Both the position numbers and the translations under genes were made by a program. Positions 32,272 through 40,815 of a DNA stretch of 64,000 nucleotides are shown piece by piece. The DNA lies in NCBI RefSeq assembly GCF_016765655.2, contig NZ_CP086108.1, positions 370,630 to 434,629 of the forward strand, read 5' to 3'. Numbering within the stretch: position 1 is the stretch's first letter; the number at the start of each line of letters is the position of its first letter. The notes beneath the pieces were generated by a model. That model saw only the letters and a list, made by a program, of their open reading frames with translations. It was not told where the DNA came from and ran no database searches. This stretch comes from Skermanella mucosa (GTDB lineage Bacteria > Pseudomonadota > Alphaproteobacteria > Azospirillales > Azospirillaceae).

Positions 32272-33204
32272 ATGACCACCCTGATCTTCACCCATCCCGA
32301 TTTTCGCCTGCACGACACCGGCATGGGGCATCCCGAATGCCCGGCCCGGATCGACACCGTCTGGGACGTGCTGGGTTCCGGCGACTTCCGCCAGCTCGAC
32401 CAGCGCGAGGCGCCCGAGGCGACCGTCGAGCAGCTGGCCCATGTCCACGAGCGCCCCTACGTGGACGCGGTGCTCGCGGCCGTGCCCAGCCAGGGCCGGG
32501 TCCACCTGGACCCCGACACCGTCCTGTCCGCCACGTCCCGCTCGGCCATCCTGCGCGCGGCGGGAGCCGTCTGCGCGGCGGTCGACGCCGTGGTGGGCGA
32601 GAAGGCCGCCGACAACGCCTTCTGCGCGGTCAGGCCGTGCGGCCACCACGCGGAGCCGGCCCGCGCCATGGGCTTCTGCGTCTTCAACAACATCGCGGTC
32701 GGCGCCGAGCACGCCCGCAAGCGGCACGGCGTCAAGCGGGTCGCGGTGGTCGATTTCGACGTCCACCACGGCAACGGCACCCAGGCCATGTTCGAGGATG
32801 AGCCGGACCTGTTCTTCGCCTCGACCCATGAATGGCCGTTTTATCCGGGCACCGGAGCGCGCGAGGAGCGGGGCCGCCACGACAACGTGGTCAACGTGCC
32901 GCTGGCCGCCTTCACCGGGTCCGCGGAGTTCCGGCGCGGCATGAAGGACTTCGTGCTACCGGCGGTGGAGGCCTTCAAGCCCGACCTGCTGATGATCTCC
33001 GCCGGCTTCGACGCCCACCGGCGCGACCCGCTGGCCCATATCAACCTGGAGGCCGGCGACTTCGCCTGGGCGACCCGCGAGCTGATGGCGGTGGCCCGGC
33101 GCCACTGCGACGGCCGCGTCGTCTCGGTGCTCGAAGGCGGCTATTCCATGGACGGGCTGGCCGAGAGCCTCGCGGCCCATCTGCGCGAGTTGATGGCCGC
33201 TTAA
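32272..33204 (+). CDS. Class II histone deacetylase-like / acetylpolyamine amidohydrolase-family protein
   Basis: This 310-residue zinc hydrolase belongs to the HDAC/AcuC/AphA superfamily that removes acetyl groups from lysine-like or polyamine amines. The active-site blocks are intact: RPCGHHAEPARAMGFCVFNN (His-His), VVDFDVHHGNGTQAMF (zinc Asp and His) and SAGFDAHRRDPLAHINL (second zinc Asp), with the Gly-rich LEGGYSMDGLAES near the end. The substrate in bacteria is seldom known. It lies between the CBS gene terminator and the pnt operon on the same strand. If the Pls-type product were N-acetylated this could act on it, but the genes are 6 kb apart and this is speculation. Confidence 0.9.
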   Translation: MTTLIFTHPDFRLHDTGMGHPECPARIDTVWDVLGSGDFRQLDQREAPEATVEQLAHVHERPYVDAVLAAVPSQGRVHLDPDTVLSATSRSAILRAAGAVCAAVDAVVGEKAADNAFCAVRPCGHHAEPARAMGFCVFNNIAVGAEHARKRHGVKRVAVVDFDVHHGNGTQAMFEDEPDLFFASTHEWPFYPGTGAREERGRHDNVVNVPLAAFTGSAEFRRGMKDFVLPAVEAFKPDLLMISAGFDAHRRDPLAHINLEAGDFAWATRELMAVARRHCDGRVVSVLEGGYSMDGLAESLAAHLRELMAA

Positions 33205-33242
33205 GGCCGCCCACCCCGTCGTTCCCGTCAGGAATCCATCTC

Positions 33243-33266
33243 CCGCGGCCTTTCCCCCGGCCGCGG
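33243..33266 (+). terminator. Possible hairpin between the HDAC-like gene and pntAA
   Basis: An 8-bp perfect stem (ccgcggcc / ggccgcgg) with an eight-base loop sits in the 137-bp gap. It could terminate the upstream transcript or fold in the pntAA leader. Confidence 0.4.
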
Positions 33267-33341
33267 CAAGGCCCCCTTTGCGCCCGGCTTCTGCCCGGCG
33301 GCGCGGAGGCAAGAACAAGCATCGCGGAGGAGCAGCACCCC

Positions 33342-34505
33342 ATGAAGATAGCAATCCCGAAGGAGCGGCGCGCCTCTGAGCGGCGGGTCGCCGCCTCCCC
33401 GGACACGGTCAAGAAATACAAGGCTCTCGGCGCCGACGTGGTGGTCGAGACCGGCGCCGGCGACGGTGCCTCCATCCCCGACCAGGCCTTCGCCGATGCC
33501 GGCGCCGAGATCGCGCCGGACCCCGCCGCGACCTATGCCGACGCCGACGTCGTGCTGAAGGTACAGCGCCCGCTGGAGGACGAGCTTCCGCTGATGAAGC
33601 GCGGCGCCGTCCTGGCCGGCATCCTGAATCCCCACGGCTCCCGCGACCTGCTGCCGGCCTACGCCGAGGCGGGCGTGACCGCGCTGGCGATGGAGCTGGT
33701 GCCCCGGATCACCCGCGCGCAGTCCATGGACGTGCTGTCCAGCCAGGCGAACCTGGCGGGATACCGCGCCGTGCTGGACGCGGCCTACGAGTTCGGCCGC
33801 GCCTTCCCCATGATGATGACGGCGGCCGGCACGGTGCCGCCGGCCCGCGCCCTGATCATGGGCGTCGGCGTCGCCGGGCTCCAGGCCATCGCGACCGCGC
33901 GGCGGCTGGGCGCCGTGGTGTCGGCGACCGACGTGCGGCCGGCGGTGAAGGAACAGGTCCAGTCCCTGGGCGGCAGCTTCGTCGCGGTCGAGGACGAGGA
34001 GTTCAAGCAGGCCGAGACCTCCGGCGGCTACGCCAAGGAGATGAGCAAGGAATACCAGGCCAAGCAGGCGGCCCTGATCGCCGAGACGATCAAGAAGCAG
34101 GACATCATCGTCACCACGGCCCTGATCCCCGGCCGCCCGGCCCCGCGGCTGGTGACCGACGCCATGGTCGCCAGCATGAAGCCCGGATCGGTGATCGTGG
34201 ACCTGGCGGTCGAATCCGGCGGCAATGTCGAGGGTTCCGTCCCCGGCGAGATCGTCGTGAAGCACGGCGTCAAGATCGTCGGCCACACCAACGTGCCGGG
34301 CCGGATCGCGGTCGACGCCTCCATGCTTTACGCCAAGAACCTGCTGGCGCTGCTGAACCTGTGCTTCGACGCCGAGAAGAAGTTCGCCCTGCCGTGGGAC
34401 GACGAGATCGTCAAGGCGATCGCCCTGACCCGCGACGGCGCGGTGGTCCATCCGACCTTCGCGACAGCCCCGGCCGCCCCCCACCCCGCAAACGCCGGAG
34501 CGTGA
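33342..34505 (+). CDS. pntAA: NAD(P) transhydrogenase subunit alpha part 1 (NAD(H)-binding)
   Basis: This 387-residue soluble subunit binds NAD(H) in the proton-translocating transhydrogenase, which reduces NADP+ at the expense of NADH and the proton gradient. It starts with the family signature [20 protein letters not shown], contains [19 protein letters not shown] and the nucleotide-binding [20 protein letters not shown] (about 170-190), and ends where the split-type subunit should. The ATG at 33342 has a ggaggag site upstream. The three-gene split arrangement is that of Rhodospirillum rubrum and relatives. pntAB begins four bases after its stop. Confidence 0.95.
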   Translation: MKIAIPKERRASERRVAASPDTVKKYKALGADVVVETGAGDGASIPDQAFADAGAEIAPDPAATYADADVVLKVQRPLEDELPLMKRGAVLAGILNPHGSRDLLPAYAEAGVTALAMELVPRITRAQSMDVLSSQANLAGYRAVLDAAYEFGRAFPMMMTAAGTVPPARALIMGVGVAGLQAIATARRLGAVVSATDVRPAVKEQVQSLGGSFVAVEDEEFKQAETSGGYAKEMSKEYQAKQAALIAETIKKQDIIVTTALIPGRPAPRLVTDAMVASMKPGSVIVDLAVESGGNVEGSVPGEIVVKHGVKIVGHTNVPGRIAVDASMLYAKNLLALLNLCFDAEKKFALPWDDEIVKAIALTRDGAVVHPTFATAPAAPHPANAGA

Positions 34506-34509
34506 GCCC

Positions 34510-34815
34510 ATGGCCGAGCATAATTTCTTCATCACCGGCCTGACGGTCTTCGCGCTGGCCTGCTTCGTCGGCTACTACGTGGTCTGGCGGGTGACGCCGG
34601 CGCTGCACTCGCCGCTGATGAGCGTCACCAACGCGGTATCCTCCGTGATCATCGTCGGCGCGCTGATCGCGACCGGCAGCACGGCCGGCTTCACCTTCTC
34701 CACGATGCTTGGCTTCCTCGCCGTCATCCTGGCCTCGGTCAACATCTTCGGCGGCTTCATCGTCACCCAGCGCATGCTGGCGATGTACAAGAAGAAGCAG
34801 AAGAAGACGACCTGA
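34510..34815 (+). CDS. pntAB: NAD(P) transhydrogenase subunit alpha part 2 (membrane)
   Basis: This 101-residue membrane subunit has three hydrophobic helices (about residues 5-27, 36-58 and 63-85) and the conserved end [17 protein letters not shown]. It corresponds to the membrane part of the alpha subunit, separate from the NAD-binding part as in Rhodospirillum. It forms the proton channel together with PntB. Confidence 0.95.
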   Translation: MAEHNFFITGLTVFALACFVGYYVVWRVTPALHSPLMSVTNAVSSVIIVGALIATGSTAGFTFSTMLGFLAVILASVNIFGGFIVTQRMLAMYKKKQKKTT

Positions 34816-34835
34816 CAACGGAGCCCTGAACCAAC

Positions 34836-36239
34836 ATGGCCACACTAGCCCCGCTGGCATACCTCGTCGCCGCCATCTGCTTCATCATGGCGCTGCGCGG
34901 CCTCTCCAGCCCCGAGACCTCCCGCCAGGGCAACAATTACGGCATCGCCGGCATGGTGATCGCCATCGTCACCACGCTGATGCTGCCGGGCCTCGTCTCC
35001 GGACTGTCGATCACCCTGATCCTGGTCGGGCTGGCGATCGGCGGCACCATCGGCGCCGTCATCGCCCGCCGGATCGAGATGACGGCCCTGCCGCAGCTCG
35101 TCGCCGCCTTCCACAGCCTCGTCGGCCTGTCGGCGGTGTTCGTCGCGATCGCGGCGTTCTACGCGCCGGAAGCCTACGGCATCGGCACCTCGGGCGCCAT
35201 CCGCACCGGCAGCCTGATCGAGATGGCGCTGGGCGTCGCGATCGGCGCCATCACCTTCACCGGCTCGCTGGTCGCCTTCGCCAAGCTCCAGGGCCTGGTC
35301 AGCGGCAAGCCGCTGGTCTTCACCATGCAGCACATGCTGAACGCCGGTTTGGGCGTCGTGCTGGTGCTCGCCATCGTCTGGCTGTGCGCCTCCAACTCCA
35401 CCGTGGCGCTCTGGGTCATCGTGCTGCTGGCGCTGGCCCTGGGCTTCCTGCTGATCCTGCCGATCGGCGGCGCCGACATGCCGGTGGTGGTGTCGATGCT
35501 GAACAGCTATTCCGGCTGGGCGGCGGCCGGCATCGGCTTCACGCTGGAGAACAACCTGCTGATCATCACCGGCGCGCTGGTCGGGTCTTCCGGCGCCATC
35601 CTGTCCTACATCATGTGCAAGGGCATGAACCGGTCGATCTTCAACGTCATCCTGGGCGGCTTCGGCGGCGACAGCGCGGCTTCTTCCGCCGCAGGCGGCC
35701 CGGCCGGCGACCGCACGGTCAAGGCCGGCTCGGCGGAGGACGCCGCCTTCATCATGAAGAACGCCTCGTCCGTGGTGATCGTGCCGGGCTACGGCATGGC
35801 GGTCGCGCAGGCCCAGCACGCGCTCCGCGAGATGGCCGACCTGCTGAAGAAGGAGGGCGTCGAGGTCCGCTACGCCATCCACCCCGTCGCCGGCCGCATG
35901 CCCGGCCACATGAACGTGCTGCTGGCCGAGGCCAACGTGCCCTACGACGAGGTGCTTGAGCTGGAGGAGATCAACCGCGACTTCGGCCAGACCGACGTGG
36001 CCTTCGTGATCGGCGCCAACGACGTGACCAACCCTGCCGCCAAAACCGACCCGACCTCGGCGATCTACGGCATGCCTATCCTGGACGTGGAGAAGGCCAA
36101 GACGGTGGTCTTCATCAAGCGGTCCATGGCCTCGGGCTACGCCGGCGTCGACAACGAACTCTTCTTCCGCCCCAACACCATGATGCTGTTCGGCGACGCC
36201 AAGAAGGTCGCGGAGGAGATCGTCAAGGCCGTCGCCTGA
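34836..36239 (+). CDS. pntB: NAD(P) transhydrogenase subunit beta
   Basis: This 467-residue subunit has about nine membrane helices (residues 1-260) followed by a soluble NADP(H)-binding domain (about 285-467). The NADP site is marked by VIVPGYGMAVAQAQHALREM, the HPVAGRMPGHMNVLLAEA segment and IGANDVTNPAAKTDPTS, all conserved. The membrane part includes GGADMPVVVSMLNSYSGWAA. It completes the pntAA-pntAB-pntB operon; a REP-like inverted repeat follows. Confidence 0.95.
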   Translation: MATLAPLAYLVAAICFIMALRGLSSPETSRQGNNYGIAGMVIAIVTTLMLPGLVSGLSITLILVGLAIGGTIGAVIARRIEMTALPQLVAAFHSLVGLSAVFVAIAAFYAPEAYGIGTSGAIRTGSLIEMALGVAIGAITFTGSLVAFAKLQGLVSGKPLVFTMQHMLNAGLGVVLVLAIVWLCASNSTVALWVIVLLALALGFLLILPIGGADMPVVVSMLNSYSGWAAAGIGFTLENNLLIITGALVGSSGAILSYIMCKGMNRSIFNVILGGFGGDSAASSAAGGPAGDRTVKAGSAEDAAFIMKNASSVVIVPGYGMAVAQAQHALREMADLLKKEGVEVRYAIHPVAGRMPGHMNVLLAEANVPYDEVLELEEINRDFGQTDVAFVIGANDVTNPAAKTDPTSAIYGMPILDVEKAKTVVFIKRSMASGYAGVDNELFFRPNTMMLFGDAKKVAEEIVKAVA

Positions 36240-36601
36240 CCCGCGGCCGTCCGGAAACTAGAGCTGTACCCGAACAGGTCGATCCGCCCGAGACAGCTGA
36301 TCCGATGCGTTGCGCCATGGGCGCAACCTACGATCGTCGGCCCGCATCACCTTCGCCCTGCATTGAGCCGTAGGTTGCGCCCATGGCGCAACACAGTGCG
36401 GCGAGTGGAACGGCCGGCTGCGAGGATCGGAGGGGTTCAACCTGATCGGGGACCGCTCTAACCCCTCGGCAAAAGGCAGGCTTGGGATCAACGTGCCCCA
36501 GCCTGCTTTGCCCAGTCGTCCGGCGGCATGATGCTTCCATAAGCTGTCACCACAGGCTCGCGATTGATGCGCACAACCCGCACCAAAGAGGACGGCTCCC
36601 G
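36240..36601. other. 362-bp gap with a REP-like inverted repeat
   Basis: Apart from the perfect inverted repeat at 36309-36392, this gap between the convergent pntB and MNT genes holds no gene or RNA that I can identify. The repeat probably serves as a bidirectional terminator. Confidence 0.5.
36309..36392. repeat. REP-like perfect inverted repeat, 24-bp arms
   Basis: The arms at 36309-36332 and 36369-36392 are perfectly complementary and separated by 36 bases. Each arm also folds on itself (gttgcgcc-atg-ggcgcaac), so a cruciform-like double hairpin is possible. The outer ends read cgtaggttg, shared with the repeats at 47476 and, more distantly, 51884 and 55193. Confidence 0.9.
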
Positions 36602-37099
36602 TTACATGACGCCGGCAAATCCGGCCAGTCGGTCCATGCGGTTGCGCCGGGACTCCGCCAGAAGGTCGGCGACAGCTCCCGTTGTCCGGTCCCCGGTTGT
36701 TTCCCGGAACGCTGCAAGCCGCCGGGCAGTTTCGGCGCTTTTGCAACAGGCGCCCCTCACCGCACGGAAGACTTCCACGCCTTCCGCCTCGGCGGAGGTA
36801 CGGACGGCATCCCGCAGGAATTCGTCCGCGACCGCGTCAGCTTCGCGCCCCAGCATTTCCGTCAGCAGATTCCTCCACCCGGCCAGGCGGAGGCCGCTGA
36901 CAATCACGGAAGGCAGGGGCGTGATGAGCACGTCGATGTCGCTGTCCTCGCTGTCCTCACCCCGGACCACCGATCCGAACACGACGATCCGCCCGATGCC
37001 GGCATCATGCAAACGGTCGCCGTTGGCGCGGATCGTCTCGGCGACCGACCTGAGGGTCGGCCTGGACGATACGTCGATCCCGTCGATAACCGTTGCCAT
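36602..37099 (-). CDS. MNT-type nucleotidyltransferase (orphan, HEPN-less)
   Basis: This 165-residue protein has a minimal nucleotidyltransferase domain with the motif IVVFGSVVRGEDSEDSDIDVLI (G-S plus D-x-D) and the following DAVADEFLRDAVRTSAEAEG. Such MNT proteins are antitoxins of HEPN toxins or AMP-transferases that modify them. I chose the ATG at 37099 because ggagg lies five bases upstream. The C-terminal 45 residues (after about residue 120) are a basic helix not typical of the family and end at RRNRMDRLAGFAGVM. No HEPN gene is adjacent on either side, so the toxin appears to be lost or elsewhere. Confidence 0.75.
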   Translation of the reverse strand: MATVIDGIDVSSRPTLRSVAETIRANGDRLHDAGIGRIVVFGSVVRGEDSEDSDIDVLITPLPSVIVSGLRLAGWRNLLTEMLGREADAVADEFLRDAVRTSAEAEGVEVFRAVRGACCKSAETARRLAAFRETTGDRTTGAVADLLAESRRNRMDRLAGFAGVM

Positions 37100-37189
37100 C
37101 GATACCTCCGTCATCCCCGACGAAAATGCTCCCGTTCGCCCGAAAGAACAAGGTGCCGGCACCGGCCCGGATCGGTCGGTCCCAACCCG

Positions 37190-38869
37190 TCAGTGCGATA
37201 CCGCCGCCGAGGCGCCGATGCCGGTCTGCGAGCGGACCTCCTGGTCGTCGAACGCGGCCCGCTCCTTTTCCGCCGACGCGCTGCGGTCCAGCTTGGACAC
37301 CACGACGGTGACCAGGAAGGCCAGCGTCATGGAGAACAGGGCCGGGTGCTCGTAGGGGAAGATCGGCGCCGGGTTCTCCAGCACGACGACCCACACCGCC
37401 TTGGACAGCACGACGCAGACCACCGCCGAGACCAGCCCGGTCAGGCCGCCCAGCAGCGCGCCGCGGGTGGTCAGGCCCTTCCAGTACATGGACAGGATCA
37501 GCACCGGGAAGTTGGCCGAGGCCGCGATGCCGAAGGTCAGGCCGACCAGGAACGCGACGTTCTGCTTCTCGAACAGGATGCCCAGCACCACGGCCAGCAC
37601 GCCCAGGACCAGCGAGGCGATCTTGGAGACCCGCATCTCCTCCTTCTCGGTCGCCTTGCCCTTGCGGATCACCCGGGCATAGATGTCGTGGGAGATCGCG
37701 GAGGCTCCCGCCAGCGCCAGGCCCGACACCACCGCCAGGATGGTCGCGAACGCCACCGCCGACAGGAAGCCCAGGAACAGGTCGCCGCCCAGCGCCTTGG
37801 AGAGGTGCATCACCGGCATGTTGCCGCCGCCGATGATCTTGCCGCCGATCACGCCGCCTTCGAAGAACTGCGGGTCGGTGCCGACGATGGTGATCGCGGA
37901 CAGGCCCAGGATACCGACCACCAGGAAGAAGAAGCCGATGAAGCCGGAGGCGTAGAACACGCTCTTGCGCGCTTCCTTCGCGTTGGGGACGGTGAAGAAG
38001 CGCATCATGATGTGCGGCAGCCCGGCCGTGCCGAACACGAGGCCCAGCGACAGCGACACGGCGGAGACCGGGTCGGCCAGCAGCGAGCCGGGCGACATGA
38101 TCTTGATCCCGGCCTTGTGGGAGGCGACCGCCTGGGCCGCCATGAAGTCCAGGTCGAAGCCGAAGCGCGACAGGGCCAGCAGCCCGAGCAGCGACCCTCC
38201 GCCCAGCAGCAGCCCCGCCTTGATGATCTGCACCCAGGTGGTGGCGATCATGCCGCCGAAGGTGACGTAGACCACCATCAGCACGCCGACCACGATCACC
38301 GCGACGGCGTAATCCAGGCCGAACAGCAGTTTGATCAGCTGGCCCGCCCCGACCATCTGGACGATCAGGTAGAAGCAGACGACCGTCAGCGACCCGATGG
38401 CCGCGAAGGTCCGCACCTTGGTCTGGTCCAGCCGGTACGACGCGATGTCGGCGAAGGTGAAGCGGCCCAGGTTGCGCAGCCGCTCGGCGATCAGGAACAG
38501 GATGATCGGCCAGCCGACGAAGAAGCTGATGATATAGATGAAGCCGTCGAACCCGGTGGCGAACACCAGGCTCGACAGGCCCAGCAGCGTCGCCGCCGAC
38601 ATATAGTCGCCGGCGATCGCCAAGCCGTTCTGGAATCCGGTGATGCCGCCGCCGGCGGTGTAGAAGTCGGCCGCCGACTTGGTGCGGTTGGCCGCCCAGT
38701 AGGTGATGCCGAGCGTGCCGACGACGAAGATGAAGAACATGACGATGGCCGTCACGTTCACCGCCTGCTTCTCCGCCCCGCCCAGGTCGGCGGGCGCGGC
38801 CAGCGCGGGGGCCGCCAGGGCGAGGGCCGCGAGGCCCATGGCCGCGACGGGGGACAGCAGGCGCCTCAT
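37190..38869 (-). CDS. actP: Cation/acetate symporter ActP (SSS family)
   Basis: This 559-residue sodium/solute symporter takes up acetate and related short-chain acids. It has a signal-like N-terminus cut near ALAAPA, about 13 membrane helices, and ActP hallmarks: [40 protein letters not shown] and [19 protein letters not shown]. The ATG overlaps the stop of the DUF485 gene by four bases, the normal yjcH-actP arrangement. It is followed by the MNT gene on the same strand after 91 bases. Confidence 0.93.
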   Translation of the reverse strand: MRRLLSPVAAMGLAALALAAPALAAPADLGGAEKQAVNVTAIVMFFIFVVGTLGITYWAANRTKSAADFYTAGGGITGFQNGLAIAGDYMSAATLLGLSSLVFATGFDGFIYIISFFVGWPIILFLIAERLRNLGRFTFADIASYRLDQTKVRTFAAIGSLTVVCFYLIVQMVGAGQLIKLLFGLDYAVAVIVVGVLMVVYVTFGGMIATTWVQIIKAGLLLGGGSLLGLLALSRFGFDLDFMAAQAVASHKAGIKIMSPGSLLADPVSAVSLSLGLVFGTAGLPHIMMRFFTVPNAKEARKSVFYASGFIGFFFLVVGILGLSAITIVGTDPQFFEGGVIGGKIIGGGNMPVMHLSKALGGDLFLGFLSAVAFATILAVVSGLALAGASAISHDIYARVIRKGKATEKEEMRVSKIASLVLGVLAVVLGILFEKQNVAFLVGLTFGIAASANFPVLILSMYWKGLTTRGALLGGLTGLVSAVVCVVLSKAVWVVVLENPAPIFPYEHPALFSMTLAFLVTVVVSKLDRSASAEKERAAFDDQEVRSQTGIGASAAVSH

Positions 38870-39177
38870 TCCGCCGTCTCCCGGATCAGGTCGTTGGTCA
38901 GGTCGTCGAAGGGGCCGTTGGCGAAGTAGGAATAGACGCCGGTCAACAGCCAGGACACGACGATGATCCCCGCGCCGATCGGCACGCCGACCGACAGGGT
39001 GGCGCCCTCGCCCAGCGGGCGGCCGAGCAGGCCGGGCGCGAAGGCCACGACCATCATGAAGCTGTAGTAGGACACCAGGACCAGCGCGGACAGCACGGCG
39101 GCGAGGCGCCCGCGCCGCCTGACCAGCACCTGGTAGTTCGGGTTCCGGCGAACCCTGGCGTAAATTGAGTCGGACAT
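38866..39177 (-). CDS. DUF485 membrane protein (YjcH-like)
   Basis: This 103-residue protein has two membrane helices (about residues 24-46 and 60-83) separated by a short loop, plus the [20 protein letters not shown] start typical of DUF485. It is always found next to actP and is thought to help the symporter. It overlaps actP by four bases. Confidence 0.9.
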   Translation of the reverse strand: MSDSIYARVRRNPNYQVLVRRRGRLAAVLSALVLVSYYSFMMVVAFAPGLLGRPLGEGATLSVGVPIGAGIIVVSWLLTGVYSYFANGPFDDLTNDLIRETAE

Positions 39178-39412
39178 ATCATTTCCAATTCGTAGCTTGC
39201 TGCAATGCGGTACGATCCATCGGCGCGTCTGGGCAGACGGTTTGATGTCGCAGGGCGGCTACGAAGAGTTCCGGCGCGCCTTCCCGCCTGTCGGGCGGTC
39301 GGCGTCGTCGCTCGGCCTATCAAGTCGGAGTGGCGGGAAGACCTGTTGGAGAAGCCGCGCCCATCGCCCGCAAAGCAGCGGTCGGGGCGCCGCCTCCAGG
39401 TCGCACCCGGTG

Positions 39413-39625
39413 TCAGCCCAGAGCGCCGGGATCGCGGCCCCGCTCCGCGATTCGGTTTCTGAGGGACGGCGACAGGAAGCGCTCCGGGATCACGTCGCCG
39501 GTGAAGCCGGCGTCGGCCAGGGCAAGTTCCACGTCCAGGGCGGCGGCGCGCAGCTCCGCCAGACGGCGGGCGCGCAACTCGTCGAAAGTCGGATAGGAGG
39601 GAATCGCGGTACGGCGTTCGGACAT
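39413..39625 (-). CDS. Small conserved-looking unknown protein
   Basis: This 70-residue protein (starting MSERRTAIPSYPTFDELRAR) is mostly one or two charged helices with a Glu/Arg/Ala-rich pattern. I recognise no family. A weak aaggg site precedes the ATG at 39625. The longer upstream frame overlaps the HlyD gene start and is unlikely. It lies between the actP operon and the exporter genes, divergent from the latter. Confidence 0.45.
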   Translation of the reverse strand: MSERRTAIPSYPTFDELRARRLAELRAAALDVELALADAGFTGDVIPERFLSPSLRNRIAERGRDPGALG

Positions 39626-39792
39626 GCTTCGGACCCTTGCGGAGCGGCCCAGTCGGGTCGAGGATGGTCGCCTCGCACCGGGCCTGTCAACCGTAAGACG
39701 CCCGCCGGCCTTTGACCTGAAGCAATGACCGGGCGCGGACACCCGGGCAGGATTCCGCCGAAGACAGCCGTACCGCCCCCGCAACCAGCACA

Positions 39793-40815
39793 ATGGTCTT
39801 CATGCGCGCCGCACCTCTTCTCGCCCTGCTCGCCGTCGTCGGGATCGCCGCCGGCGGCTATGCCTACTGGGACACGCAGCAGTCCCGCGCCCTGCCGGCC
39901 GGCTTGGCGTCGGCCAACGGCCGGATCGAGGTCGAACGGGTCGACATCGCCACCAAGCTCGCCGGCCGCGTCGCCGAGATCCACGTCCGCGAGGGCGACG
40001 CCGTCAAGGCCGGCGACATCGTGGCCCGCATGGACGTCACGGAACTCCAGGCCCAGCTCCTCGCGGCGAAGGCCGCCGTCCGGCGCGCCGTCGAGGGCAT
40101 CGGCAAGGCCGAGGCGGAGGTCTCGATCCGCGAAGCGGAGCAGCAGCTTTCCGAGGTCGAACTGCGCCGCGTCGTGGAGCTGGAACGGCGCGCCGCCGTC
40201 TCGACCGCCGAAGTGGACCGGCGCCGGGCGCAGAACGAGGTGGCCAAGGCCCAGATCCTCGGCGCCAGGGCCGCCGTCCGGGACGCCAAGGCCGCACGGG
40301 AGGCAGCCGAAGCGCAGGTCGCCCAGATCGAGGCGACCATCGCCGACATGACCCTGAAGACCCCCGTCTCCGGCCGGGTGGAATACCGGCTCGCCCGGGC
40401 GGGCGAGGTGCTGGGGGCGGGAGGGCGGGTCGTCACCGTCCTGGACCTGACCGACGTCTTCATGACGATCTTCCTGCCCACCGGCCAGGCCGGGCGGGTG
40501 GCGCACGGCTCGGAAGCCCGCATCGTGCTCGACGCGGCGCCCAGCTACGTTGTGCCGGCCACGGTGTCGTTCATCGCGGCGGAGGCGCAGTTCACCCCCA
40601 AGGCGGTCGAGACCTCCGACGAGCGCGAGAAGCTGATGTACCGGGTCAAGCTGGCGATCGATCCCAAGCTGCTGGAGACCTACCGCGACTATGTGCGCGC
40701 GGGGCTCACCGGCAACGCCTATGTCCGGATCGACCGGGCGGCGGAGTGGCCGGCCGAACTGGCACCGAAGCTCCCGCCAACTCCCGAGGGGGCGGAGACC
40801 GCCGATGTCCGGTGA
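39793..40815 (+). CDS. HlyD-family membrane-fusion protein
   Basis: This 340-residue protein has an N-terminal membrane anchor (about 5-22) and then the two half-lipoyl motifs of membrane-fusion proteins (NGRIEVERVDIATKLAGRVAE and TLKTPVSGRVEYRLARAGEV) around a coiled-coil hairpin of about 100 residues. It is of the YbhG/YhiI type that works with an ABC exporter. Its last 11 bases overlap the start of the RbbA-like ATPase gene. The export substrate is unknown. Confidence 0.9.
   Translation: MVFMRAAPLLALLAVVGIAAGGYAYWDTQQSRALPAGLASANGRIEVERVDIATKLAGRVAEIHVREGDAVKAGDIVARMDVTELQAQLLAAKAAVRRAVEGIGKAEAEVSIREAEQQLSEVELRRVVELERRAAVSTAEVDRRRAQNEVAKAQILGARAAVRDAKAAREAAEAQVAQIEATIADMTLKTPVSGRVEYRLARAGEVLGAGGRVVTVLDLTDVFMTIFLPTGQAGRVAHGSEARIVLDAAPSYVVPATVSFIAAEAQFTPKAVETSDEREKLMYRVKLAIDPKLLETYRDYVRAGLTGNAYVRIDRAAEWPAELAPKLPPTPEGAETADVR

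Noticed and set aside
36309..36392. Insertion-sequence terminal repeats
   Set aside because: The arms are only 36 bases apart with no transposase between them, fitting a REP-like element instead.
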